Below are positions 8,674 to 16,596 of a stretch of 17,052 bases of DNA, piece after piece; the first letter of the stretch is position 1; each line of letters opens with the position of its first letter. Under the pieces are notes generated by a model. That model ran no database searches. It was given only the letters and a program-made list of their open reading frames with translations, and was not told where the DNA came from. The position numbers and the translations under genes were made by a program. This DNA is from DATCLA01 sp036564195 (lineage in GTDB: Bacteria; Bacillota; UBA4882; UBA8346), in NCBI GenBank assembly GCA_036564195.1, contig DATCLA010000099.1, positions 1 to 17,052 on the forward strand, in the 5' to 3' direction.

Positions 8674-8945
8674 TTACCTGTTTCCTCCCAACAGCAATTA
8701 AAATCAATATTCAATCAAATGAAATAACGGATTAGCGACTTTTGAGTTCCCGCCGGTAGCTAACTAATCTAATAAATGGTTTATTAACCGTTTGTTACCG
8801 AACTGTTATTTCCAAGCGTGGTTACTAGTAGCAGTCACCGGGTTATTCCGCAATAAAGGAGTATTCGGCCTTTGTGTTGAAGTTTTAATTGTTAATTATT
8901 TGAACTTTTTCGAACTGGAGTCGATGATCCAGATGGAATTCCCGT
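8674..8945. other. divergent intergenic region between moxR and the nucleoside hydrolase gene
   Basis: It must contain the promoters for both divergent units. It is AT-rich near both ends, but I find no hexamer pair with good spacing in either direction. On the plus strand a frame is open from about 8792 into the next gene; its last part (from ATG 8933) looks like a nucleoside hydrolase N-terminus in another frame (see the finding at 8924-8975). Confidence 0.5.
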
Positions 8946-9839
8946 ATGAAGTACCTTATGAAAAAAAAGGTTCGGGTAATTATCAATAGCGATGCCAAAT
9001 GTGAGGCCGATGACCAATATGCTATTGTCCATGCAGTGCTTTCCCCCCGTTTACAGATTAAAGGGATCATTGGTGCCCATTTCGGTAACAGAATTGCGAC
9101 AGCTATGGAAGATTCCTATCAGGAAATAATTAAGGTGTTGGATCTGATGGGAATGTCGGGCCGATTCAAGGTCTTACGTGGTGCCGCGCATCAACTCCCG
9201 GATCTCCGGACTCCGATCCCTTCGGAAGGTTCACAGTTAATCATTGAGGAAGCGCTAAAGGACGATCCCTTGCCCCTGTTTGTGATCTTCCAGGGACCCT
9301 TGACCGATCTGGCTTCGGTTTATTTGCAAAAGCCGGAGATTGCCGGAAGGTTTACCGCGATCTGGATTGGTGGCGGTAAATACCCGGAAGGAACTGCCGA
9401 GTATAATCTGGCTAACGACGTCTCTGCCGCTCAGGTAGTCTTTAATTCAATGATTCCTCTCTGGCAAGTACCTAAAAACGTTTACGACATGGTCCGGGTG
9501 GGGCTGGCGGAACTGGCAACTAAAGTCCGGCCCTATGGCAGGATTGGCCGCTATTTATTTGAAAACTTAATTGCAGTCAATTTCAAATACCGGAACCAAC
9601 CAAAATGGCCGAAGGGTGAAACTTGGGTACTGGGGGATTTACCTGCTGTCGCTTTGTTGCTGGATGAAGAAGCCGCAGACTATAACTGGATCGAAGCGCC
9701 GGAGATCGCTGCCGACATGAGTTACCGGTCCAAACCGGGCAATCGTAAGATCCGTGTCTGCCAAAGTGTTGACTCCCGCTTCATTTTAGAGGACTTCTTC
9801 GCTAAACTGGCTCTGTTTGGTGGAGAAAACATTACTTAG
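8946..9839 (+). CDS. nucleoside hydrolase-family protein (IUNH fold)
   Basis: 297 aa. The metal/ribose motif of nucleoside hydrolases is present as N-S-D-A-K-C-E-A-D-D (14-23), with D16, D22 and D23 in the usual acidic places and a two-residue longer loop than the textbook DxDPGxDD. Further family marks are GPLTDLA (117-123), WIGGG (140-144), EYNLANDVSAA (152-162) and the late aspartate in LGDLPA (D231). The fold and family are clear: an N-ribosyl hydrolase of purine or pyrimidine nucleosides, or a related N-glycoside. The specificity is not visible. It is cytoplasmic, with no signal peptide. It stands alone on the plus strand. Neither ATG 8946 nor ATG 8958 has a good Shine-Dalgarno. A frame ending just past the A8 run (8961-8968) encodes MEFPYEVPYEKK, which would continue into this protein if one A were absent, so the true N-terminus may be upstream. 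Confidence 0.85.
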   Translation: MKYLMKKKVRVIINSDAKCEADDQYAIVHAVLSPRLQIKGIIGAHFGNRIATAMEDSYQEIIKVLDLMGMSGRFKVLRGAAHQLPDLRTPIPSEGSQLIIEEALKDDPLPLFVIFQGPLTDLASVYLQKPEIAGRFTAIWIGGGKYPEGTAEYNLANDVSAAQVVFNSMIPLWQVPKNVYDMVRVGLAELATKVRPYGRIGRYLFENLIAVNFKYRNQPKWPKGETWVLGDLPAVALLLDEEAADYNWIEAPEIAADMSYRSKPGNRKIRVCQSVDSRFILEDFFAKLALFGGENIT

Positions 9840-9890
9840 AGGAGGCTTAAAAAGGAGATTATTCTTTTTTAATAACGGAAACCGGGTAAT

Positions 9891-9936
9891 GAAAAAGACA
9901 GTCATCAGTAATAGAAAATACTACTTGAGACTGTCT
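9891..9936 (-). terminator. possible intrinsic terminator of the serpin gene
   Basis: AGACAGTC (9896-9903) and GACTGTCT (9929-9936) can pair as an 8-bp stem. On the minus strand the stem is followed by a run of four to five U. The loop is long (25 nt), so this is only a fair candidate. It lies about 140 nt beyond the serpin stop. Nothing stronger is seen between the two convergent genes (9840-10074). Confidence 0.35.
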
Positions 9937-10074
9937 GAAATTCGGCAATTTGATCACAGCTTACTTCACAAGCTTCACTAATCGCATCAAATCAACCTTC
10001 ACCACTTCATCTTAGTGTAAGCCATCGCTAAATCGGCAGTCTGCCATTACCAGCATTCAACTCTAAGCGGAAAT

Positions 10075-11634
10075 TCAATACTCAACTAAATCAGCGGCTT
10101 TACCCATAAACATGATTGTATTTGTAAAATCATCGGCGATTATAAATAGAAATGGCCGATGGGCATGGAAATTATCTTGGACTGATGTCGGAAGTATCAC
10201 TACAGTAGATGCTGCCGCTTCACTGCCCACTTCATTTACATCAATCACCGCTTTGTGAAGCACATCCTCAACCCAAAGAGTCGCATCGGTAATGCCGGTA
10301 AAATCAGCTTGGCTAGGGGTAAAAGCTTTATTAATTCCTAAGGTATTTAACACAGTCTCCAGACTTTTAACTCCATATTCCATTTTAAATTTGGGAAGCT
10401 TAACGCTGAAATTTTTGCGTGGCGACAAGCTTTGCTTAATCTCATTAAATTTAGCTACACTTAAATCTGAGATGAATTTATCCAGCGCCAAACCTTCAGC
10501 CGGTAATATACAATACATACTTACTCTTCCCGCACCATAGGGCAGCCTGATGGCACTATAGTCTGTACCTTTACCAAACTCGATAGTATCAGTAGCAGAC
10601 ATCATGTCTACCAGATTGCTTTTACCTGATTCTGTAGTGAAAGTTGCTTTCCGGGTTAAATCCGGGTCAAACTGTTTGGTCCAGGTTCCTTTAAAGTAGA
10701 TAGCATTGATTAAATACATTACTCCTGGTAGCGGTGGATTGACTATTTGGTCAATCATTCCGTTGGTTGCCTTTGAAACCCAATCATTGATCGTATCTGC
10801 AGCACCGGCTGTAGTTAAATCAAGGCTTTTTATTTCTGCTCCGAAAAAATTATTATTAGTATTTAGAAAACCGGGTTTTACCGCAAAACCCATCTGATAC
10901 CAGATGGAATTGGCAATATTTAGAGTTACTAAAGAATCCGGCTTCTGCAAATAAGCTAACAAATTCTTGTAATCACTGTTTAACTGACTGAGGCCGAGGC
11001 CACTGTAATGCAAGGCTTTCGCCATTTCATCACGGGTATCACTGGCAGCGCCTTGATAGAGCATTGCTAAGGCGGTAGAGATACTAAATGGGGAGATAAA
11101 AATATTTTTACCGGTTTCCGTAGTATTGAGCTGTTTGAAAATCGCAAAGGCAAATTGGGAATTGGCATTTACCAGTGCTGTTACATCAGGGATTAGCTTT
11201 CCGATGAGTTCTGCTTTGGTGACGCTTTCTGCCATTAAAAGGGTTAGATCTAGTGGCTTGGTAAGTGGGTCGGTTGAATCAAATCCCATCTTTATCGAGG
11301 TTTTGGGTGCGATTACCCGGTTCCAGGGCATTGGGGTAACTTCCACCAGTTTACCAGTTTGAGTATAATTCCCACACCATGAATTGCTTATTTGGGAGGG
11401 TTCATTGAAGGTCCATTTTAATTTCCAGTCTTTAATTGCTTCATCACTTAAATTACTAATGGTAATGTTGGTGGTTGAACCTCCGCTATAGTTACAGATA
11501 CTAAAATCTACCGAATATCTATCAGTACTCAAAATAGTAAACGGATTGCCTGGATCTACAGCAGAAACACCCATTGAAAAGATAAAGATAAACACAACAA
11601 GGAATAAGAGCATTAACCTAATTAACTTTTTCAC
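10075..11634 (-). CDS. secreted serpin with N-terminal CBM2 carbohydrate-binding module
   Basis: 519 aa from the GTG at 11634. AGGAGG lies 8 nt before it; the TTG at 11640 would be only 2 nt from that site. Signal peptide 1-25 (KKLIRLMLLFLVV...GVSA). Residues about 33-136 match family-2 cellulose-binding modules: WKLKWTF, S-W86-C-G, P-W104-N and I-x-P-x-x-S-x-x-x-G-F. Aromatics Y49, W86 and W104 sit where CBM2a modules such as that of Cellulomonas Cex carry their three cellulose-stacking tryptophans. The serpin domain (about 148-519) has NIFISPFSISTALAMLYQGA, INAIYFKGTW and the C-terminal HRPFLFII...MFMGK. The hinge E468-V-G-S-E-A-A-A-S-T is the inhibitory type. Counting from it puts P1-P1' near S484-V485, suggesting an elastase- or chymotrypsin-like target. 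It is a single-gene unit with its own promoter candidate. The family is certain; the inhibitory role is inferred. Confidence 0.93.
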   Translation of the reverse strand: MKKLIRLMLLFLVVFIFIFSMGVSAVDPGNPFTILSTDRYSVDFSICNYSGGSTTNITISNLSDEAIKDWKLKWTFNEPSQISNSWCGNYTQTGKLVEVTPMPWNRVIAPKTSIKMGFDSTDPLTKPLDLTLLMAESVTKAELIGKLIPDVTALVNANSQFAFAIFKQLNTTETGKNIFISPFSISTALAMLYQGAASDTRDEMAKALHYSGLGLSQLNSDYKNLLAYLQKPDSLVTLNIANSIWYQMGFAVKPGFLNTNNNFFGAEIKSLDLTTAGAADTINDWVSKATNGMIDQIVNPPLPGVMYLINAIYFKGTWTKQFDPDLTRKATFTTESGKSNLVDMMSATDTIEFGKGTDYSAIRLPYGAGRVSMYCILPAEGLALDKFISDLSVAKFNEIKQSLSPRKNFSVKLPKFKMEYGVKSLETVLNTLGINKAFTPSQADFTGITDATLWVEDVLHKAVIDVNEVGSEAAASTVVILPTSVQDNFHAHRPFLFIIADDFTNTIMFMGKAADLVEY

Positions 11635-11668
11635 CTTCAAACCCTCCTCTAAAATTAATATCTACTAC

Positions 11669-11697
11669 ATTTTACCATATTATTATGTAAATATCAC
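11669..11697 (-). promoter_or_regulatory. candidate sigma-70 promoter of the serpin gene
   Basis: On the minus strand GTGATA (4 of 6 to TTGACA), a 17-nt spacer and TAAAAT (5 of 6 to TATAAT) lie about 35 nt before the GTG start, in an AT-rich stretch. A 5-bp inverted repeat TGCCG-CTTGA-CGGCA sits just upstream at 11709-11723 and could be an operator. Hexamer matching by eye in AT-rich DNA is weak evidence. Confidence 0.35.
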
Positions 11698-11785
11698 CTA
11701 TTGTTTACTGCCGCTTGACGGCAATTCAGCAATTAGGCCGAGGGCTTTGATTGTATTAACTTAGGGTCTTGCCAATCCTTGATTT

Positions 11786-11834
11786 CATATAAATAAAATT
11801 AAACAGCACAGGCCGATTTCAGCCCGCGCTGTTT
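11786..11834 (-). terminator. strong intrinsic terminator of the liv operon
   Basis: On the minus strand AAACAGCGCGGGC and GCCTGTGCTGTTT form a 13-bp stem with an 8-nt loop, followed by AATTTTATTTATAT. Two of the pairs are G-U and become A-C mismatches on the opposite strand, so the element works as a terminator only for minus-strand transcription. It begins 15 nt after the livF stop. Confidence 0.88.
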
Positions 11835-11849
11835 AGAATCAATTTTCCC

Positions 11850-12572
11850 TTAGATCGCTTTCGTCACCGCATGCCCCAGATAGGCTTCCTTTACTGCTTC
11901 ATTTTTTAACAGTTCCCGGCCATCACCTTTTAAAATGATCCGGCCAGTCTCCATTACATAGCCCACATCCGCAATATGCAAAGCGGCATTCGCGTTCTGT
12001 TCGATTAGCAAAATGGTCACGCCCTGCTTATGAATTTCCTGAATTATCCTGAAAATTTCTTTAACGATTAACGGTGCCAGGCCCAAGGACGGTTCATCCA
12101 TCAGCAGCAATTTTGGCCGGGACATCAAAGCCCTCCCGACAGCCAGCATCTGTTGCTCACCGCCAGACAAAGTCCCTGCTAACTGCCAATTCCGTTCTTT
12201 TAAAATCGGGAATAAGCTGTATACCCAATCCAGATCTTGCTTTATTCTTTTAGTGTCTTTCCGGCGGAAGGCACCGATTTTAAGATTTTCCAAGACGGAA
12301 AGGTTGGCAAAGATCCGCCGTCCTTCCGGAACCAGGTTTAATCCGAGTTCAGTCAGGTTTTGGGTCTTTTCCTTTAATAAATCCTTACCGTCATAAGTAA
12401 TCGAACCGCTTACCGGCTTAACGAGACCCATAATAGTCCGTAAAGTGGTACTCTTCCCGGCGCCGTTTGCTCCCACCAGCGTTACAATCTTACCTGATTC
12501 AACCTCAAGGTCAATTCCTTTTAAAGCCTCGATTCCGCCGTAAGAAACCACCAGATTATTAATTTGCAGCAT
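11850..12572 (-). CDS. livF: branched-chain amino acid ABC transporter ATP-binding protein LivF
   Basis: 240 aa from the ATG at 12572. A longer reading begins at TTG 12584, but GGGAG would then touch the start codon, and LivF proteins usually begin ML-x-(V/I)-x-N-L as here. Walker A is GANGAGKST (34-42), signature LSGGEQ (135-140), Walker B LLLMDEP with E160. The switch position reads IEQN rather than a histidine, which is normal for LivF. LivF-specific marks include YGGIEALKGI and the end motif EAYLGH. It is the second nucleotide-binding subunit of the high-affinity importer, acting in the cytoplasm with LivG under the LivHM channel. The start lies inside the last codons of livG (14-nt overlap), so translation is coupled. 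The gene is followed by the operon terminator. Confidence 0.95.
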   Translation of the reverse strand: MLQINNLVVSYGGIEALKGIDLEVESGKIVTLVGANGAGKSTTLRTIMGLVKPVSGSITYDGKDLLKEKTQNLTELGLNLVPEGRRIFANLSVLENLKIGAFRRKDTKRIKQDLDWVYSLFPILKERNWQLAGTLSGGEQQMLAVGRALMSRPKLLLMDEPSLGLAPLIVKEIFRIIQEIHKQGVTILLIEQNANAALHIADVGYVMETGRIILKGDGRELLKNEAVKEAYLGHAVTKAI

Positions 12573-13338
12573 CTTCTTCGTCAACTCCCAAATAGGCTTC
12601 GATCACCCGCTGGTTGCTCTGAATTGCCACTGGGTCGCCACTGGCAATAGTTTCACCGTAGTCGAGAACATACAACCGATCACAAATTGTCATTACGACA
12701 TCCATATGATGTTCGATTAACAAAATAGTCAACCGATATTCATCCCGGATTGCTTTAATAAAGGCGGTTAAATCCTTCGCCTCTTTAGGATTCATGCCTG
12801 CAGCTGGCTCATCCAACAATAATACCTTAGGATCGGTTGCAAAGGCTCTAGCAATTTCCAGGCGCCGCTGCAATCCATATGGCAGTGAATTAGCCTTTTC
12901 ATTCTGGAATTCCAATAATCCCACTCGTTCCAAAAGGGCCAGCGATTTTTGGCGCATTGCCTGTTCCTGCTCTTTATAGCGGGGCGACTTGAGAATCGCT
13001 TCCAAAAAATTGGACTTCAAATGTAAATGATTGGCGATTAACACATTATCCAAAACGGATAATTCTTTAAAAAGCCGAATATTTTGAAAGGTTCGGGCAA
13101 TTCCGTAACCGGTAATCAAATCCGGACGGACCCCGGTAATATTTTTATCTTCAAAATAAATAGCACCTTCCGACGGCTTATAAACTCCGGTAATCATATT
13201 AAAAACAGTAGTTTTGCCGGCTCCGTTGGGACCAATCAGACCGACAATTTCACCCGGCTGCAAAACCAGGTTAAAATTCTTAACTGCCGTCAGTCCCCCA
13301 AAGCGCATCGTGACCTGCTCCATCCTTAATACTGCCAT
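12559..13338 (-). CDS. livG: branched-chain amino acid ABC transporter ATP-binding protein LivG
   Basis: 259 aa from ATG 13338. GGGGG lies 9 nt upstream; the GTG one codon earlier is also possible. Walker A is GPNGAGKTT (36-44). The signature is the LivG form LPYGLQRRLEIARA (152-165). Walker B is LLLDEP with E177, and the switch histidine is in LIEHHMDV (H210 or H211). MRFGGLTAV at the start and ARTFQNIRLF at 81-90 are diagnostic of LivG. It is an ATPase subunit of the importer. The livM stop and this start are 2 nt apart (TAG-TG-ATG), and the 3' end overlaps livF. All ATPase residues are intact. Confidence 0.95.
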   Translation of the reverse strand: MAVLRMEQVTMRFGGLTAVKNFNLVLQPGEIVGLIGPNGAGKTTVFNMITGVYKPSEGAIYFEDKNITGVRPDLITGYGIARTFQNIRLFKELSVLDNVLIANHLHLKSNFLEAILKSPRYKEQEQAMRQKSLALLERVGLLEFQNEKANSLPYGLQRRLEIARAFATDPKVLLLDEPAAGMNPKEAKDLTAFIKAIRDEYRLTILLIEHHMDVVMTICDRLYVLDYGETIASGDPVAIQSNQRVIEAYLGVDEEDAAN

Positions 13339-13340
13339 CA

Positions 13341-14417
13341 CTAATCGCCCCCTTTTGCCAGTGGTGTACCACCAAAACGCCGGACTAAGCCTCTAGCAAT
13401 CTTGCTTTGGAGCAACTTATCCCAGCTGAATTCGTTGGTACCCATTAAGCCGTGGCGGTAAAAAATTACCACCAGCATTAGCAATGCCGAAAAAACAACC
13501 ATTCTCATACCGACTTTACCCTGGAATACTACAAAACCCAAATCAATCCGCTCATCCAAAAAGCGCAGCCATTCGTTGCTGATGGTGATCACAAAAGCGG
13601 AAATGACGGTTCCGGTCAAACTGCCCATCCCGCCCAAAACAATAATCAAGAGAATATTGAAAGTCAGGGTAAACGTAAACATTTTAGGATCGATGGTCCC
13701 GAGCAGGTTTCCAAGTAATCCGCCGCCGACGCCGGCAAAAAAAGCACCGATGGTAAAGGAAAGGTTTTTATGTTTAGCCAGATGAATCCCCATGCTCTCC
13801 GCGGCAATCTCATCTTCGCGGATCGCCATAAAAGCCCGCCCGTAACTACTCCTGATCAAGGAGGCAATGACTACCAATGTAAAAATAGCTATCCCAAAAC
13901 TCCACCACAGATTAGTGGTGTTCGGGATTCCTTTTAATCCCAATGATCCATTGGTAATACTCTGTGTGTTGGTGAAGATTACCCGGATAATTTCCCCGAA
14001 ACCAAGGGTGGCAATGGCCAGGTAATCGCCTTTTAATTTCAGTGCCGGAGCCCCGATCAGATAGCCGACTAAAGCAGTTACCAACCCGCCAACCAATAAA
14101 GCCAAGGGAAAGGGGAGATTCATTACATCCAACGGCGGCATGATCGGAACCAGGTAAAAGATTTGCCTTTTAACCGGCTCCGGCATGGTCAATAAAGCAG
14201 TTACATAAGCACCCACAGCCATAAAACCAGCATGCCCCAGAGAGAATAAGCCGGTAAAACCATTAATCAAATTCATACTTAAGCCCAATATCGTATAAAT
14301 AGCACAAAGATTCAGAACCCGTACTATATAAAGATCAAAAAAGTTATCCGCGACAGCAATAAAACCGATTAATAATAGGAGTGCGATTGCGGTTAATATC
14401 GTATTTCGTCTCATCAT
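13341..14417 (-). CDS. livM: branched-chain amino acid ABC transporter permease LivM
   Basis: 358 aa from ATG 14417. GGAG lies 8 nt before it; the start is joined to the livH stop as TGATG. It is highly hydrophobic, with about nine to ten membrane helices from 8 to 320. LivM marks are NLINGFTGLFSLGHAGFMAVGAY in two pieces around 49-71, GDYLAIATLGFGEIIR (130-145) and the cytoplasmic coupling loop SYGRAFMAIREDEIAAESMG (191-210), which contacts the ATPases. There is a soluble basic C-terminal tail after the last helix. It forms the translocation pore with LivH. The gene is complete with nothing missing. Confidence 0.94.
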   Translation of the reverse strand: MMRRNTILTAIALLLLIGFIAVADNFFDLYIVRVLNLCAIYTILGLSMNLINGFTGLFSLGHAGFMAVGAYVTALLTMPEPVKRQIFYLVPIMPPLDVMNLPFPLALLVGGLVTALVGYLIGAPALKLKGDYLAIATLGFGEIIRVIFTNTQSITNGSLGLKGIPNTTNLWWSFGIAIFTLVVIASLIRSSYGRAFMAIREDEIAAESMGIHLAKHKNLSFTIGAFFAGVGGGLLGNLLGTIDPKMFTFTLTFNILLIIVLGGMGSLTGTVISAFVITISNEWLRFLDERIDLGFVVFQGKVGMRMVVFSALLMLVVIFYRHGLMGTNEFSWDKLLQSKIARGLVRRFGGTPLAKGGD

Positions 14418-15310
14418 CACACCTTCTCCGCAATTTTTTCGCCCATGATCCCGGTAGGTTTGTATAACAGAATCACAATCAGCAGGACAAAGGCGAACGC
14501 ATCCCGGTAACCAGTTAAATTCGGCAAAAAGGCAACCAATAAGATTTCGCCCACCCCAAGAATAAATCCGCCGATAACAGCGCCATTAATATTACCGATT
14601 CCACCCACAACTGCAGCGATAAAACATTTCAGCCCCGGAATTACTCCCATTAACGGAAAGACTTGCGGAAATTTCAGCCCCCACATAATTCCGCCAACCG
14701 CCGCCAAAGCCGAACCGATACCAAAAGTCAAGGAGATAGTCTGATCGACATTGATACCCATTACCCGTGCGATTTCATGATCCTCCGAAACCGCCCGCAT
14801 TGCCATACCGGTTTTGGTTTTATTAATAAGATAAGTCAATAATACTAAAAAAATGATGGTGATCACCGGAATGTAAAAAGTAAGTTTCTGAATGGAAACT
14901 GACCCGATTTTAACTACATCGTTAAAAACGGTCGGCGTCGGAAACGGCTTCGGAACTCCGCCAAAGATCACAATGGCCAAATTTTCCAGAAAAAATGAAG
15001 CCCCAATCGCCGAGATTAAAATCGAAATCTTAGGAGCATCCCGCAGCGGCCGGTAGGCACTAGCCTCTACTGCCATTCCTAATAAGGCAGTAATAATTAA
15101 AATCACGGGAAAAGTAATATACCACGGTATGCTAAAAGTTATGATTCCAAAGAAGGCGAAGTATGTCGCCATCATAAAGATATCTCCATGGGCAAAGTTG
15201 ATTAAACGTAAAATGCCATAGACCATAGTGTACCCGATAGCAATCAGCGCGTACAAACTTCCCAAAGAGATCCCATTTGAAAGGTGCTGTAAAAATAGAT
15301 CAAAGTTCAT
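14417..15310 (-). CDS. livH: branched-chain amino acid ABC transporter permease LivH
   Basis: 297 aa from the ATG at 15310, which gives the usual LivH start MNFDLFLQHLSNGISLGSLY. The frame stays open to a GTG at 15370, but that extension would translate one arm of the stem-loop at 15336-15368 and is not LivH-like. The Shine-Dalgarno is modest (GGTGGTG, about 5 nt away). About eight membrane helices are seen; family marks are LRLINFAHGDIFMMATY (34-50), the coupling loop TKTGMAMRAVSEDHEIARVM (165-184) and the conserved helix VVGGIGNINGAVIGG (234-248). It pairs with LivM as the channel. It is separated from livJ by 67 nt that hold the stem-loop, so its expression may be set below that of the binding protein. 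Confidence 0.93.
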   Translation of the reverse strand: MNFDLFLQHLSNGISLGSLYALIAIGYTMVYGILRLINFAHGDIFMMATYFAFFGIITFSIPWYITFPVILIITALLGMAVEASAYRPLRDAPKISILISAIGASFFLENLAIVIFGGVPKPFPTPTVFNDVVKIGSVSIQKLTFYIPVITIIFLVLLTYLINKTKTGMAMRAVSEDHEIARVMGINVDQTISLTFGIGSALAAVGGIMWGLKFPQVFPLMGVIPGLKCFIAAVVGGIGNINGAVIGGFILGVGEILLVAFLPNLTGYRDAFAFVLLIVILLYKPTGIMGEKIAEKV

Positions 15311-15335
15311 CAAAACACCACCAAAAATTAATCTC

Positions 15336-15368
15336 GCTCCCCCTTTTTCCTTTAAAAAAAGGGGGAGC
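15336..15368 (-). other. perfect 13-bp stem-loop between livJ and livH
   Basis: GCTCCCCCTTTTT (15336-15348) and AAAAAGGGGGAGC (15356-15368) pair without mismatch around a 7-nt loop, 9 nt after the livJ stop. On the minus strand no U-run follows directly; TTTTT comes only about 12 nt later. The position between the binding-protein gene and the permeases suits a 3'-end-stabilising or partial termination element that allows more binding protein than permease. That role is inferred; the structure itself is plain in the sequence. Confidence 0.7.
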
Positions 15369-15377
15369 ACTTCATGA

Positions 15378-16520
15378 TCAAGGTTTAATTGTATCGAGAT
15401 AAGTAAATTTACCGTTCTTAACTTGCTTAATTACTGCATCCTTCACTGCATCGCCGTTTTCATCAAGAGTGATAAATCCGGCCGCCCCTTCGAAATTAGC
15501 AGTCTTGGCGATCTCATCACGAATTTTAACAGTATCGGTGGTCCCGGCCCGCCGAATCGCATCCAAAATTAGAATATAAGCATCGTAGCCTAGGGCAGTA
15601 ACCGCAGCAGGCTCCTTTTTAAACTCTTTGCGGTATGCTTCAAGGAAAATCTTGGACTCATTGGTAATCGGTACTTCACTGGCAAAAAAGGTCGAGAAGA
15701 CTATACCTTCCACCGCCTCTTTACCGATATCCAGGAATTCTTGGGTTTCCCAGGTGTCGCCGCCAATAATCGGGCAGGTAATTCCCAACTTTCTCGCTTG
15801 ACTGATTAACAGGGCTGATTCGGTAAAGTTACCTGGTGCAAAAATTACATCGGGATTTTTGGATTTGACATTGGTCAACTGTGCCGAAAAATCCTGATCA
15901 CCGGTATTATAATTGGCAACCGCCACTATAGCATTAGCATCCCCGGTCAGTTTTTTAAAATTATTAGTGAAGAAATTTGCCAATCCCACTGCGTAGTCAT
16001 TGGAGACTTCCTGGACAATAGCAGCCTTCCTGGCATTAAGTTTATTAAAGGCATAATTTGCCATTACCGTTCCCTGAAATGGATCAATAAAACAGACGCG
16101 GAAATAATAGTCGTTACCTTGAGTAACCAACGGGTTAGTACAGGAAGCTCCGATCGTTGGAACTTTTCCCTTTTTCACAATATCACCGGCAGCCATTGAT
16201 AATGAACTGCCCCAACTACCGATGATGGCGGTCACTTTTTCTTTTTCTACCAACCGGGCAGCAGCAGTCGCCGCCTCAACTTTATCTGATTTATTATCGG
16301 CAATTACCAGTTCTACCTTTTTACCTAACACTGTAGGATATAATTTATTGGCCAATTTGACTCCATCCACTTCCAATTGGCCGCCGGCGGCATTAGCCCC
16401 GGTGATCGGTTCAAAGACGCCGATCTTAATGACGTTACTATCTTTCTTTTTGCCGCAACCAGCGATTGCAGCTGTTATTAGCAGTACTACCGCTAATAAC
16501 AAAATGAGCTTCCCTTTCAT
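15378..16520 (-). CDS. livJ: branched-chain amino acid ABC transporter substrate-binding lipoprotein
   Basis: 380 aa. A lipoprotein signal peptide ends AIAGC with lipidated C22, followed by a charged linker. The mature protein has the type-I periplasmic-binding fold of LivJ/LivK: IKIGVFEPITGANAAGG (31-47), DGVKLA, IADNKSD (73-79), VTAIIGSWGSS (96-106), VPTIGASCTNP, NYNTGDQDFSAQL (203-215), GYDAYILILDAI (311-322). The start ATG has a perfect AGGAGG 7 nt upstream. It is the first structural gene of the importer operon and is membrane-anchored on the outside. Branched-chain amino acids are the default substrate of this family, but members also bind amides, urea or aromatic compounds, and the sequence does not settle which. 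livJ versus livK is a naming choice. Confidence 0.93.
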   Translation of the reverse strand: MKGKLILLLAVVLLITAAIAGCGKKKDSNVIKIGVFEPITGANAAGGQLEVDGVKLANKLYPTVLGKKVELVIADNKSDKVEAATAAARLVEKEKVTAIIGSWGSSLSMAAGDIVKKGKVPTIGASCTNPLVTQGNDYYFRVCFIDPFQGTVMANYAFNKLNARKAAIVQEVSNDYAVGLANFFTNNFKKLTGDANAIVAVANYNTGDQDFSAQLTNVKSKNPDVIFAPGNFTESALLISQARKLGITCPIIGGDTWETQEFLDIGKEAVEGIVFSTFFASEVPITNESKIFLEAYRKEFKKEPAAVTALGYDAYILILDAIRRAGTTDTVKIRDEIAKTANFEGAAGFITLDENGDAVKDAVIKQVKNGKFTYLDTIKP

Positions 16521-16596
16521 AAATGGACCTCCTTATTTTTTCAGCTTAGGCCTGCATGATTTCATCGGTAGATTTTCAAATAATCTTGACAGGAAA

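Noticed and set aside
8985..8990. Asn in place of the first Asp of the nucleoside hydrolase motif as a sign of inactivation
   Set aside because: The Asp residues that hold the metal and ribose (D16, D22, D23, D231) are kept, and I recall that the N-[ST]-D-A-K-x-E-A-D-D form occurs in this subfamily.
9853..9874. AAAAAG...CTTTTTT as a terminator of the nucleoside hydrolase gene
   Set aside because: The stem would be only 6 bp and almost all A-T; too weak to call.
9889..9981. A 30-codon plus-strand ORF (MKKTVISNRKYY...) after the nucleoside hydrolase
   Set aside because: It has no proper ribosome site, overlaps the candidate hairpin of the serpin terminator and resembles nothing I know.
12572..12584. 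TTG start four codons upstream in livF
   Set aside because: The GGGAG site would be directly next to the start codon; the ATG gives the usual LivF N-terminus.
15311..15370. Twenty-residue N-terminal extension of livH from a GTG
   Set aside because: It would translate through the stem-loop arm and does not resemble LivH; the ATG at 15310 fits the family.
16584..16589. Perfect TTGACA on the plus strand upstream of livJ
   Set aside because: No matching -10 at 16-18 nt and no plus-strand gene downstream.
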